DNA of 64,000 nt from an uncultured Sphingomonadales bacterium (lineage in GTDB: Bacteria; Pseudomonadota; Alphaproteobacteria; Sphingomonadales; Sphingomonadaceae), in contig CAIMDB010000008.1 of the NCBI GenBank assembly GCA_903839675.1, forward strand, positions 62,001-126,000. The letters run 5' to 3'. The position numbers were made by a program, and so were the translations under genes. Under the pieces are notes generated by a model that made no database searches, was not told where the DNA came from, and was given only the letters and a program-made list of their open reading frames with translations. Below are positions 17,926 to 26,405 of the stretch, piece by piece. Numbering within the stretch: position 1 is the first letter of the stretch; each line of letters opens with the position of its first letter.

Positions 17926-19643
17926 GCGTCATCGACCCCGTCTTTGCGAAAGTCACCGCCCCCGGCTCCCCCTTTGAGATTGGCGAGCGCGATGGCCTGC
18001 GCCAGTTTGTCGCCGCACCCGCTGATCTGAGCGCGCTCATCGATGCCGCGCGCCGCCATGGCGACAAGACCTTCATCGTAGAAGACGACCGGCGGTTGAC
18101 CTTCGAACAAGTCTTCCAGTGGCGCGACCGGCTGGTGCCCCTGCTCGGCATCCAACGCGGCGACCGCGTCGCCATCTGCATGCGCAACCGCACGGAATGG
18201 ATCATCGCTTACATGGCGGCGGTGAAGGCCGGAGGCGTCCCGGCCCTGCTCAACTCGCGCGGATCGCCAGCTGAGCTGGTCGCCATGATCGACGAAGTTA
18301 CGCCCACGCTGGTCCTGGCCGACAGCGAACGGGCGGCGCTGATCCGCGATGGAGGGTATGCAGGGCGGATGCTGGATTTGACCTCCCCATCGACTATCGA
18401 TTTGGAGGGGGACCACCAGAAGGACGGTGGAGGGGCAAACGATGGTGCCATGGCCCCTCCGTCAGTCGCTGGTGCGACTGCCACCTCTCCATCGCAAGTC
18501 GATGGGGAGAACAACGGCGCCCATCCCGACGACCCAGCTTCCATCCTCTTCACCTCCGGCACGACCGGCCGCGTCAAAGGTGCCGTGCTCTCCCACCGCA
18601 ACTTGACGACGGGCCTGCTCTCGATGCAGCTTTCAGGCGTCATGGTGCTGCACCATATGGCGGCGAAATATGGTATGGAGCCGGAAGCGCTGATGGCCGC
18701 CGCGCCGCCGCAGGCGGTGCTGCTCGTCTATCCGCTGTTCCACATTTCCGGACTTGGTTCGGCGTTTCTGTCTCCGCTGTTTTCGGGCACCAAGATTGTC
18801 ATCATGCGCCGCTGGGATGCGCAGGAGGCCATTCGCCTGATCAAGGACGAAGGCATCACCATGTTCACCGGCGTGCCCACCATGTTGTGGGATGTGCTGA
18901 ACAACGCGAAGGTCTCTGCGGCGGACCTCTCTGGTCTGCGCAATGTGGCCAGCGGCGGACAGGCCCTGCCCGTCAATCTGCTCGAGGAAATCCGCGCGGT
19001 TTGTCCGCAGGCGGCGATGGGCACGGGCTATGGCATGACCGAATGCTCCGGCGCGATTGCGCAGGCGGTGGGCGATGATTTCACCCGCCAGCCCTCTTCT
19101 GCAGGGCGCGTCCTCCCGCTTGTCGATGTCCGCATCGAGGCACCGGATGGCAGCATCCTGCCGGAGGGCGAAACAGGCGAGATCGTCGTGCGCGGCGCGC
19201 AGATCATGCAGGGCTATTGGAACCGGCCGGAAGATACCGCCGTCGTCCTTTCCGCTGATGGCTGGCTGAAGACCGGCGACGTCGGCTATGTGGATGAAGA
19301 AGGCTACGTCTTCATCGTGGACCGCAAAAAGGACATGGTCATTTCCGGCGGCGAAAACATCTATTGCGCTGAAGTCGAGCGCGCGATGGGCGAAATTGCC
19401 GGTATCACGGAATGCGCGGCGTTTGGCATCGCGGACGAGCGGCTTGGCGAACTGCTGGTCGCGGTTGTCGTCGCGAATGGTTTGACCGAAGAGGCGATTT
19501 GCGGGGATGTCGGCGAAAGGCTTGCCCGTTACAAGGCACCGGGCCGCGTTGCCTTTTCACCTGATCCCCTGCCCCGCAATGCGGTGGGCAAGGTCGATAA
19601 GATTAAGCTCAAGGCCCTGTGGCCCACCCTGATCGGAGACTGA
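17922..19643 (+). CDS. Acyl-CoA synthetase with an in-frame palindromic insertion
   Basis: A 573-residue ANL-superfamily ligase: TSGTTGRVKGAVLSH (ATP loop), GYGMTECSGA (A5), TGDVGYVDEEGYVFIVDRKKD (hinge) and PRNAVGKVDK with the catalytic Lys near the C-terminus. The ATG at 17922 overlaps the preceding stop (ATGA) and is preferred over the ORF-track start. Residues about 154-196, just before the ATP loop, form a Gly/Ser/Ala-rich insertion encoded by a 127-bp palindromic element (18383-18509). The rest of the domain looks intact, so the enzyme may still work. A second ligase next to the first suggests two acid substrates, such as side-chain and ring-derived acids. Confidence 0.92.
   Translation: MSVIDPVFAKVTAPGSPFEIGERDGLRQFVAAPADLSALIDAARRHGDKTFIVEDDRRLTFEQVFQWRDRLVPLLGIQRGDRVAICMRNRTEWIIAYMAAVKAGGVPALLNSRGSPAELVAMIDEVTPTLVLADSERAALIRDGGYAGRMLDLTSPSTIDLEGDHQKDGGGANDGAMAPPSVAGATATSPSQVDGENNGAHPDDPASILFTSGTTGRVKGAVLSHRNLTTGLLSMQLSGVMVLHHMAAKYGMEPEALMAAAPPQAVLLVYPLFHISGLGSAFLSPLFSGTKIVIMRRWDAQEAIRLIKDEGITMFTGVPTMLWDVLNNAKVSAADLSGLRNVASGGQALPVNLLEEIRAVCPQAAMGTGYGMTECSGAIAQAVGDDFTRQPSSAGRVLPLVDVRIEAPDGSILPEGETGEIVVRGAQIMQGYWNRPEDTAVVLSADGWLKTGDVGYVDEEGYVFIVDRKKDMVISGGENIYCAEVERAMGEIAGITECAAFGIADERLGELLVAVVVANGLTEEAICGDVGERLARYKAPGRVAFSPDPLPRNAVGKVDKIKLKALWPTLIGD
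18383..18509. repeat. Palindromic element inserted in frame inside a coding sequence
   Basis: The ends are imperfect inverted repeats: CTCCCCATCGACTATCGAT on the left, and the reverse complement of the right end reads CTCCCCATCGACTTGCGAT. A second, inner inverted pair is GGAGGGGC (18429-18436) with GCCCCTCC (18453-18460). The whole piece can fold as a long hairpin and is translated as part of the acyl-CoA synthetase. It resembles intergenic GC-rich repeats of alphaproteobacteria and, in principle, the protein-coding Rickettsia palindromic elements. Confidence 0.75.
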
Positions 19644-19647
19644 CACC

Positions 19648-20514
19648 ATGGCCTACCCCACCGACATCAAGATCATCGACTGTATGCTCGGCATTCCAGA
19701 AGCGGAGGACCGGTCGGACTGGTTCACCAGTTTCCGGCCTCTGATCAAGGATGCGCAGACGCTCGAGCAGTTTTCGATGCCCGCGCAGTACATGTTCAAG
19801 GATGTGCCGCAGACAGGCCATGCCGATGACTATGTGAAGTGGACCGTCGATCAGATGGACCGGTTCAATATCGACAAAGCGCTGATCGGCTGGAACGACA
19901 ATGACACGTCACGCCGCGCCAAGGAAATGTATGGCGACCGCTTCTTCTTTGACGTGCCGTGCGACCCGAACAAGGGCGTGGACGAAGTCCGCCGCATCAA
20001 GAAGCTGCACAGCGAAGTCGGCATTTCCGCCATCAGCGTCTTCCCCTCGGGCACGCTGCCGCAGGTGGCGATCAACCATAAGTATATGTTCCCGCTCTAC
20101 ACCTGTGCGGCGGAACTCGGCATTCCCATCCTGCTGAACGTCGGCATCCCCGGCCCGCGCATCCCGATGGAGACGCAGAAGGTGGAGCATCTCGACGAGG
20201 TCTGCTGGTTCTTCCCGGACCTGAAGATCGTGATGCGCCATGGGGCGGAGCCATGGGAAGCACTTGCGGTCAAGCTGATGCTGAAATGGCCGAACCTCTA
20301 TTATTCGACGAGCGCCTTTGCCCCGAAGCACTATCCCAAAGCGATCATCGATTATGCAAACACCCGTGGGGCCGACAAGATCATCTATGCCGGTTATTTC
20401 CCCATGGGATTGAGCCTTGATCGCATCTTCAGCGACATGCAGAATGTGCCTTTCAAGGATGAAGTCTGGCCGAAGTTCCTGCGCGAAAACGCAGTGAAGG
20501 TTTTCGGTCTGTGA
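19648..20514 (+). CDS. Amidohydrolase-2-fold protein lacking canonical metal ligands
   Basis: A 288-residue TIM-barrel protein of the amidohydrolase-2 (ACMSD-like) type. In the family the first strand reads DxHxH; here it is IIDCMLGIP, so both His are replaced (Met13, Gly15). The C-terminal GSDxP Asp is also replaced (IIYAGYFPMG). Only the His in MRHGAEPW remains. It may bind metal differently, or act as a lyase or isomerase. It is the fourth gene of the SDR/ligase operon, 4 bp after the second ligase and 107 bp before the KshA-like Rieske gene. Confidence 0.82.
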   Translation: MAYPTDIKIIDCMLGIPEAEDRSDWFTSFRPLIKDAQTLEQFSMPAQYMFKDVPQTGHADDYVKWTVDQMDRFNIDKALIGWNDNDTSRRAKEMYGDRFFFDVPCDPNKGVDEVRRIKKLHSEVGISAISVFPSGTLPQVAINHKYMFPLYTCAAELGIPILLNVGIPGPRIPMETQKVEHLDEVCWFFPDLKIVMRHGAEPWEALAVKLMLKWPNLYYSTSAFAPKHYPKAIIDYANTRGADKIIYAGYFPMGLSLDRIFSDMQNVPFKDEVWPKFLRENAVKVFGL

Positions 20515-20621
20515 TGTGAGGGGAGCCGGGAAGTCTGCTCCCATTTCAACAGTGCCAGACGGTGAGACAACCCCGCTGTCCGGTCCGCCTTCCAAGCGAA
20601 GGCCCATGAAGGAGACACATC

Positions 20622-21755
20622 ATGTCTGATGCAGAAAATAGCGCCGCAAGCGATGCCCGCACCGCGCCCGTCGCTGTCTGGCAGATCCTTGATAAGTTGC
20701 GCGGTCAGGACCTCATTGACTGGCGTCTGGCGGAAACAAAGGGTCGCGCCTCCATTGAGGAACGCAATTTAGATATCGGCTTTCCGTTTGGCTGGTACCC
20801 CGTTGTCCTGTCCAAGGATCTGGCGGTCGGCGAAGTGAAGCCATTGCGCTACTTCTCCACTGATCTTGCCATCTGGCGCGGCGAGGACGGGCAGGTCCGC
20901 ATGGTCGATGCCTATTGCAAGCATCTGGGCGCGCATATGGGCCATGGCGGCAAGGTGCACGGCAATCTTCTGGAATGCCCGTTCCACGCCTGGCGCTATG
21001 ACGGCGAAGAAGGCGTGGTGAAGGAAATCCCTTATGCCAAGGCAATCCCGCCGCAGGTAAAGCGCAAATGCACCCGCACCTGGCATGTGGTGGAAGCCAA
21101 TCGCTGGGTTTGGATGTGGTATCACCCACAGGACGTGGCTCCATTGTTCGAAGTCGAGCATCTACCGGAAGCGACTGACCCAGAGTGGACGGACTATGAC
21201 GTCCATGAATGGAATGTCTGGGGCTCCATCCAGAACATGGCCGAAAACGGCGTCGATGTGGCGCACTTCAAATATATCCACGGCACCGCGAACGTCCCGC
21301 TTGGCGATCTGCGCTGGGGCGACTGGGGTCGCGGCGCCGATGTGAAAGCGAAGATGGGCACACCCTGGGGCGAGGTCGATGGCTGCATCAGCTATGACAC
21401 GATGGGCCCGGGGCAGAGCTGGACGCGCTTTACCGGCATTTCGGAAACGCTGCTTGTGGCGTGCATCATCCCGGTGGAACTGGACCATGTCCATGCCCGC
21501 TTCTGCTTCACCCAGCCTAAGGCACAGGCCGAAGGCGAGCGTGCGGGTGTGGCCAAGGCGATCATCCGCGACATCTGCAAGCAGTTTGATCAGGACAAGG
21601 TCGTTTGGGACCGGCAGCGATATCAGGCCAACCCCATCATCTGCGATGGCGACGGTCCTATTCCGCAGTTCCGCAAATATTATGCGCGCTATTACGCAAC
21701 GCCGAACGTGACGCCCGAAGGCGACAATGTCAGTCCGATCCGGGCCGCTGGATAA
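20622..21755 (+). CDS. Rieske non-heme iron oxygenase, KshA-like
   Basis: A 377-residue oxygenase subunit. The Rieske [2Fe-2S] ligands are C99-x-H101 and C119-x2-H122 (CKHLGAHMGHGG...CPFHAW). The mononuclear iron site is NGVDVAHFKYIH with D212, H215 and H220 in the DxxHxxxxH pattern. The overall type resembles KshA (3-ketosteroid 9alpha-hydroxylase oxygenase) and related sterol oxygenases. KshA needs a separate reductase (KshB), and none is encoded in the window. The start follows GAAGGAG. The 107-nt gap upstream holds only a weak GGGAGC/GCTCCC hairpin. Confidence 0.9.
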   Translation: MSDAENSAASDARTAPVAVWQILDKLRGQDLIDWRLAETKGRASIEERNLDIGFPFGWYPVVLSKDLAVGEVKPLRYFSTDLAIWRGEDGQVRMVDAYCKHLGAHMGHGGKVHGNLLECPFHAWRYDGEEGVVKEIPYAKAIPPQVKRKCTRTWHVVEANRWVWMWYHPQDVAPLFEVEHLPEATDPEWTDYDVHEWNVWGSIQNMAENGVDVAHFKYIHGTANVPLGDLRWGDWGRGADVKAKMGTPWGEVDGCISYDTMGPGQSWTRFTGISETLLVACIIPVELDHVHARFCFTQPKAQAEGERAGVAKAIIRDICKQFDQDKVVWDRQRYQANPIICDGDGPIPQFRKYYARYYATPNVTPEGDNVSPIRAAG

Positions 21756-21804
21756 GCACAGCCGACTGCGATAGGTCAGGCGAAAATCAGAACAGGGAGA
21801 GACC

Positions 21805-23475
21805 ATGAAACGCCTGACCATATTACTCGCCTGCACCGCGTCCGGTGCGCTGGCGGCACCCGCCGAGCGCGCTACCATCTGGAGCGGTGGGCCGATCATC
21901 ACGATGGCTGGCGACACGGCAGAGAGTGCCGAAGCCATTGCCGTGCGGGATGGAAAGATCATCGCGGTCGGCTCCCTTGTCTCCGTGCGCAAGGCTGCGG
22001 GCAAGAAGGCGGATATGGTCGATCTTAAGGGACGCACCCTCTTGCCCGGCTTTATCGATGCGCATGGACATGTTGGCTCGGTCGGACAGGTGGCAGCCCT
22101 CGCCCAGCTCGCCCCGCCGCCCGTTGGTAAGGTGGACAGCATCGCCGCACTGCAAGAGGCATTGCGGGCCTACACCCCTCCGACCGGCATGCCATTCATC
22201 ATCGGCAATGGGTATGATGACTCGCAATTGGCGGAACGGCGCCACCCCAACCGGCATGACCTTGATGCCGTCTATCCGGACAAGCCCACTATCATCATCC
22301 ATGCGAGCGGGCATTTTGCCGTGATGAATTCCGCAATGCTGAAGCTGACCGGCATTTCCGCAGACACACCCAATCCGGCGGGCGGCATCATACGGCGCGA
22401 AGCCGACGGCAAAACCCCGGACGGCGTGCTTGAAGAAACTGCGTTCTTCGTGCCTGCCATGCGCATCCTGCCTCCGAGCCTTGAAGGCGGCGTGGCATCG
22501 CTGGTTGCAGGTTTGAAGATCTACGCGGCGAATGGTATCACCACCGCGCAAGACGGTCGCGTCATGCCGGAATCCTGGGCCTCGCTGGCGGCTGCATCCA
22601 AACGCGGCGTGCTGCCCATCGATACAGTTGCCCTCGTTTCTTTTGAACGGGATTGGCCTGCCGATGTTCGCGCGCAGATCGGCAAGCCGTATGAAGGCCG
22701 GATGCGCATTGGCGGCGTTAAGCTGACGATTGATGGCAGTCCGCAGGGGCGCACCGCTTGGCTGCATGATCCCGTCACCGTGCCACCTGAAGGTAAGGAC
22801 GCCAGCTATCGCGGCTATCCCGCCATCGACCTCAAGCTGTTCAACGCCAAGCTCTCCGACGCCGCAGCGAACAACTGGCAGGTGTTCGTCCATGTGAACG
22901 GCGATGAGGCGATGCAAGCGCTAATCGACGGTGTTTGGAAGAACGGTCTATCCGGCAAGCGCACCGTTGCCATCCACAGCCAGGTTGTCCGGCGGGACCA
23001 GCTGGAGGACATGAAAAAGCTCGACATTCAGCCGAGCTTCTTTGCCAACCACACCTGGTATTGGGGCGACTGGCACCGCGACGTTGCCCTTGGGCCAAAG
23101 CGGGCAGACTTCATCTCCCCGCAGGCGACCGCTTGGGACATTGGCCTGCGTCCCACCGCACATAATGACTCCCCCGTTGTCCCGCCCGATATGATGCGGC
23201 TCATCTGGTCATCGGTGAACAGGCGCACACAATCCGGCGATATCCTCGGGCCACTTGAGCGCATCCCCGTCTATCGCGCGCTGCAACAGGTGACGATCAA
23301 CGCCGCCTGGCAAATCCATGAGGATGCCGACAAGGGCAGCCTCGCGCCCGGAAAGCGTGCCGATCTTGTCGTGCTGGATGCCAATCCCCTGACGATTGCA
23401 CCCGACAAGCTCAACACAATCCGCGTTGTTGCGACAATCAAGGATGGCCGGACCATCTACGGCACAACGAACTAG
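21805..23475 (+). CDS. Exported amidohydrolase (YtcJ-like, amidohydrolase family 3)
   Basis: A 556-residue metal-dependent hydrolase with a signal peptide (MKRLTILLACTASGALAAP). The N-terminal metal motif is GFIDAHGHVGS (H87, H89), and the composite beta-sandwich domain closes at the C-terminus (SLAPGKRADLVVLDANP). YtcJ-like enzymes are mostly uncharacterised; amide or N-acyl substrates are typical for the fold. A periplasmic location and the neighbouring receptor gene allow a role in deconjugating the incoming substrate, which is inference. It has a good SD (CAGGGAGAG). Confidence 0.88.
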   Translation: MKRLTILLACTASGALAAPAERATIWSGGPIITMAGDTAESAEAIAVRDGKIIAVGSLVSVRKAAGKKADMVDLKGRTLLPGFIDAHGHVGSVGQVAALAQLAPPPVGKVDSIAALQEALRAYTPPTGMPFIIGNGYDDSQLAERRHPNRHDLDAVYPDKPTIIIHASGHFAVMNSAMLKLTGISADTPNPAGGIIRREADGKTPDGVLEETAFFVPAMRILPPSLEGGVASLVAGLKIYAANGITTAQDGRVMPESWASLAAASKRGVLPIDTVALVSFERDWPADVRAQIGKPYEGRMRIGGVKLTIDGSPQGRTAWLHDPVTVPPEGKDASYRGYPAIDLKLFNAKLSDAAANNWQVFVHVNGDEAMQALIDGVWKNGLSGKRTVAIHSQVVRRDQLEDMKKLDIQPSFFANHTWYWGDWHRDVALGPKRADFISPQATAWDIGLRPTAHNDSPVVPPDMMRLIWSSVNRRTQSGDILGPLERIPVYRALQQVTINAAWQIHEDADKGSLAPGKRADLVVLDANPLTIAPDKLNTIRVVATIKDGRTIYGTTN

Positions 23476-23483
23476 GGGGGATT

Positions 23484-23774
23484 ATGCTAGACACTTTGAC
23501 ACCATTTGCGGGCATCATTGGCCTGATCGGCTTTGCAGGGCTTGCAGGATTGCGCACACCTGTGGGCAAAGCGCGCAAGGGGGCGGGCATCCGCCTCCTC
23601 GGTCTATTGGGCTTCTTCGGGTTGGCCGGCATCTGGATTCCGGGTGCCGGTGCCGTCGGTGCTGCAGGCGCGCTGGGATTATGGAACCACCAGAACCCCA
23701 AGCTTGCCTTTTGGGGCAAGCTTGGATGGCTCTGGCTCGCAGGTCTCCCGTTCCTGTTACCTGCCCTTTTCTAA
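23484..23774 (+). CDS. Small membrane protein of unknown function
   Basis: A 96-residue, Gly/Leu-rich hydrophobic protein with about three predicted membrane segments (TPFAGIIGLIGFAGLAGL; GIRLLGLLGFFGLAGIW; LGWLWLAGLPFLLPALF). It starts 9 bp after the amidohydrolase gene, with GGGGG before the ATG. It ends 1 bp before the convergent receptor gene. No family was recognised. Confidence 0.6.
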   Translation: MLDTLTPFAGIIGLIGFAGLAGLRTPVGKARKGAGIRLLGLLGFFGLAGIWIPGAGAVGAAGALGLWNHQNPKLAFWGKLGWLWLAGLPFLLPALF

Positions 23775-23775
23775 G

Positions 23776-26217
23776 TTAGTAGCGGAAGGACATGGTGACG
23801 CCGTAAGTCCGGGGTTCACCGAACTCCGACACGGTCGTCGCGCCGGTGAAGGCGAACGAACCGAATGTCACCGTTTCATATTCCTTATCGAAGATGTTCT
23901 TGCCCCAGAAGCGGAGCGAGAATTCCCGATCCCCACCCAAACGACGGGTCAGGCTGATGCTCGCATCGGTGATGGCCTTGCTGCCGATGGGGCGGTTGTC
24001 GAGCACGTTACTCGATGTCTCAATGCTGCTCTGATAGCTGACATTGGCATGGAAGCCTGCTGCCCAATCGTTTGAGATGTCCCGGTTATAATCGACATAG
24101 ACATTGCCGGATGATTTCGGCGCCGATGTTTGGTCCGCAATGAAGTTTTGAACCTGCACCTGGCCAGTATCAAGCAGGACGCTCGCCGACCGCTCGCCCA
24201 ACTTGGCGCTGAGGAGAGCGCCCGACACACCGACACGCAGCTCGCGCGACAAAGCAGCGTTGAGATCAAACTCGACGCCGTAAATGTCGTTGCCGTCAAT
24301 GCCGATAAAGTCGCGGTCCCCTGCTGTCGCGCCGGTCTGCACGCTTGCCTGATAATTGTTCATGCGCATGAAGAACCCGGCCACCGAATAGCTGAGCTTG
24401 CGGTCGAGCGCATTGCCCTTGATGCCCGCTTCAAACGAGTTGACCGTTTCCGGCTCAAACCCGGCTGCAAAGTTGATCGGGTTGGCAGAGCGTTGAGAGG
24501 TGCCGCCCGTTTTATAGCCACGCACAAATTTCGCGTAGAGGTTCAGGTCATTGCTGACCTTGTAAGCCACGGTCAGCGAAGGCGAGAAGTTATTGAACTT
24601 ACCTGAATAGCTGGCCCCAGCTATGGCACCTGTAGGCGTGCAGGTCTGCCCGAGCGCCGCAAAGGTCAGCGCGAAGAAGCCGCAATTTTCAGGAGTAAAT
24701 CCGCCCAGCGCTGCAAAGGAAAAGGAGCGTTCATTGATCCGCGTCGCTGTCCGCTTGTCGTGGGAATAGCGCGCGCCCAACGTGATGCTCAGCTTCTCGT
24801 CTGCGCCCGGCCGAACGGTCACTTCGCCAAAGCCCGCATAGGATTTGTTGGCGATGCCCGTAAGGTTCTTAAGAATGAGCGGACCCGAGCCAATGGCACC
24901 GCCCAGAACATCGAGTGTCGCCTTATCCTCATAATAATAGCCGCCCAGCACATATTCGAGGCTACCGGCCATGAAGCCTGTATTGCCGAGCAACTGGATT
25001 TCCTCTGACGTGCTGCGGAACTTCGTACTCTCCGAGGTCGAGGCAACACCATTCGGCCCGATCACATTGAGCACGGTTCCAACGGGCAGGGTCGGAATAA
25101 CTGAAGTGAGCACCGTCGTGACAATGCTGGCCCCATGCGTCGGCAAATTGTCCGAATATTGGCTGTTGTTGATCCGTCGATGCCCAGTGATCGACCGCAA
25201 TGTCAGATTGTCGCTGGCTTCCCATTCGATGGTCAAATTGTGGCCCGTCACCTTCCCGTCATTGGGGAGCATGGCCCGCACCGCGGCCGCGCTGTCCGGG
25301 CGGCGATTCACGAAGGGCGATGTATCTGTGAAGGTATTGACCATGCTGGTAATGCCCGTCGCCAGCCCAAAGGTGCCAGGAATTGCGAAGGGCGCCGCCA
25401 CCGGGAAGCTGGCAGGTGCACCTGCGACGGGCACGGTGAGCGTGCCGGTATCCTTGTTGCGCGAATAATCGAACGCATAGTCGATGGTTAGAGCCTCACT
25501 CGGCATGACGCGAACGGCACCCCGGAAAGCGGTGTGGTTCTGCCGCCCGAAATCAAGCCCGAGCCCAGTGTTCTCCTGCAGTCCGTCGCGCTTGGAGCGG
25601 AGTCCGGTCAGGCGGATCGCTGCCGCCTCACCCAATGGCACGTTAAGCGTGGCCAGTCCGCGCTTGGCATCATAATTGCCATAGCTGACCGATCCCTTGG
25701 CGCGGAATTCACCCAAGACCGGCTTGGCCGAAATGACATTGATCGCACCACCGGTCGCGTTGCGGCCGTAAAGTGTACCCTGAGGCCCGCGCAGCACTTC
25801 AATGCGTTCAAGGTCTTCGGTTTCAAAGCCGCCGCCGACCGTGGTGCCCACGTAAACACCATCGACGTAAAGCGCGACTGACGGATCTTGCGTCAGCGTC
25901 ACGTCATTCTGGCCGACGCCGCGGATGAAGAGACGGACCGTATCTGACCGCCCGTTGAAGTTGTTGACGAAGAGGTTGGGCACCTGCCCCACAAAATCGC
26001 GGAGCTCGGAAATCTGGTTGTTTTCCAGCGCCTCATTGTTGAAGGCGGAGAGGGAAATCGGCACATCCACGAGTGCCTGTTCCCGCTTTTGCGCGGTGAC
26101 GATGATATCGCCGGGTGAAATGTTTTCGGCGTCTGCTTCGGCGGCCAATGCAGGCGACGCCGACCATGCCAGCGCAACAGCCACAGCTGCTACGCCCGCG
26201 TTGAGGGCACTCTTCAT
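23776..26217 (-). CDS. TonB-dependent outer-membrane receptor
   Basis: An 813-residue receptor with a signal peptide (MKSALNAGVAAVAVALAWSASPALA), TonB box (DIIVTAQKR), plug motif (VLRGPQGTLYGRNATGGAIN) and a barrel that ends in SFRY. The ATG at 26217 follows GGGAGGAGAGG and is preferred to the ORF-track start 7 codons upstream. The promoter region contains a shared operator at 26267-26294. The sulfatase gene upstream ends at 26406 on the same strand. It probably imports the island's substrate or a conjugate of it. Confidence 0.95.
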   Translation of the reverse strand: MKSALNAGVAAVAVALAWSASPALAAEADAENISPGDIIVTAQKREQALVDVPISLSAFNNEALENNQISELRDFVGQVPNLFVNNFNGRSDTVRLFIRGVGQNDVTLTQDPSVALYVDGVYVGTTVGGGFETEDLERIEVLRGPQGTLYGRNATGGAINVISAKPVLGEFRAKGSVSYGNYDAKRGLATLNVPLGEAAAIRLTGLRSKRDGLQENTGLGLDFGRQNHTAFRGAVRVMPSEALTIDYAFDYSRNKDTGTLTVPVAGAPASFPVAAPFAIPGTFGLATGITSMVNTFTDTSPFVNRRPDSAAAVRAMLPNDGKVTGHNLTIEWEASDNLTLRSITGHRRINNSQYSDNLPTHGASIVTTVLTSVIPTLPVGTVLNVIGPNGVASTSESTKFRSTSEEIQLLGNTGFMAGSLEYVLGGYYYEDKATLDVLGGAIGSGPLILKNLTGIANKSYAGFGEVTVRPGADEKLSITLGARYSHDKRTATRINERSFSFAALGGFTPENCGFFALTFAALGQTCTPTGAIAGASYSGKFNNFSPSLTVAYKVSNDLNLYAKFVRGYKTGGTSQRSANPINFAAGFEPETVNSFEAGIKGNALDRKLSYSVAGFFMRMNNYQASVQTGATAGDRDFIGIDGNDIYGVEFDLNAALSRELRVGVSGALLSAKLGERSASVLLDTGQVQVQNFIADQTSAPKSSGNVYVDYNRDISNDWAAGFHANVSYQSSIETSSNVLDNRPIGSKAITDASISLTRRLGGDREFSLRFWGKNIFDKEYETVTFGSFAFTGATTVSEFGEPRTYGVTMSFRY

Positions 26218-26266
26218 TCTTCCTCTCCTCCCAGTCACGTTTTACACGTTTACGCACTACTAGAAC

Positions 26267-26294
26267 GCGTTCTGGACGGGGCCGCTGGTTACGC
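26267..26294. promoter_or_regulatory. Shared operator, GCGT(tc)-N16-TTACGC
   Basis: TTACGC at 26289-26294 is preceded, after 16 nt, by GCGTTC (26267-26272, 4 of 6). It lies 50 bp upstream of the receptor start (26217). The left half overlaps a 12-bp palindrome AGAACGCGTTCT (26262-26273). A further TTTACGCA lies at 26249-26256 without a spaced partner. Confidence 0.5.
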
Positions 26295-26405
26295 GTGCTC
26301 CCTATTTAAGATAAAGACTGTCATGATATGCGTAGGCTCGCAAGCCCAAACTATGCGGACTGCTTCAGGCTGGGCGGAGCGCGAAAATACGTGGCAAACG
26401 GCGCT

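Noticed and set aside
23533-24075. Plus-strand ORF of 180 residues overlapping the small membrane protein and the receptor 3' end
   Set aside because: It runs in another frame across a convergent gene border and lacks an SD. The 96-residue membrane ORF in this place has a good SD and coherent hydrophobic segments.
26262-26273. AGAACGCGTTCT palindrome, and AGAAC-ac-GTTCT at 29917-29928, resembling the actinobacterial KstR operator
   Set aside because: The second copy lies between convergent gene ends, not at a promoter, and no KstR-type TetR gene is visible. The first overlaps a half-site of the GCGTAA operator. Two copies of a 10-base motif in 64 kb are not convincing.
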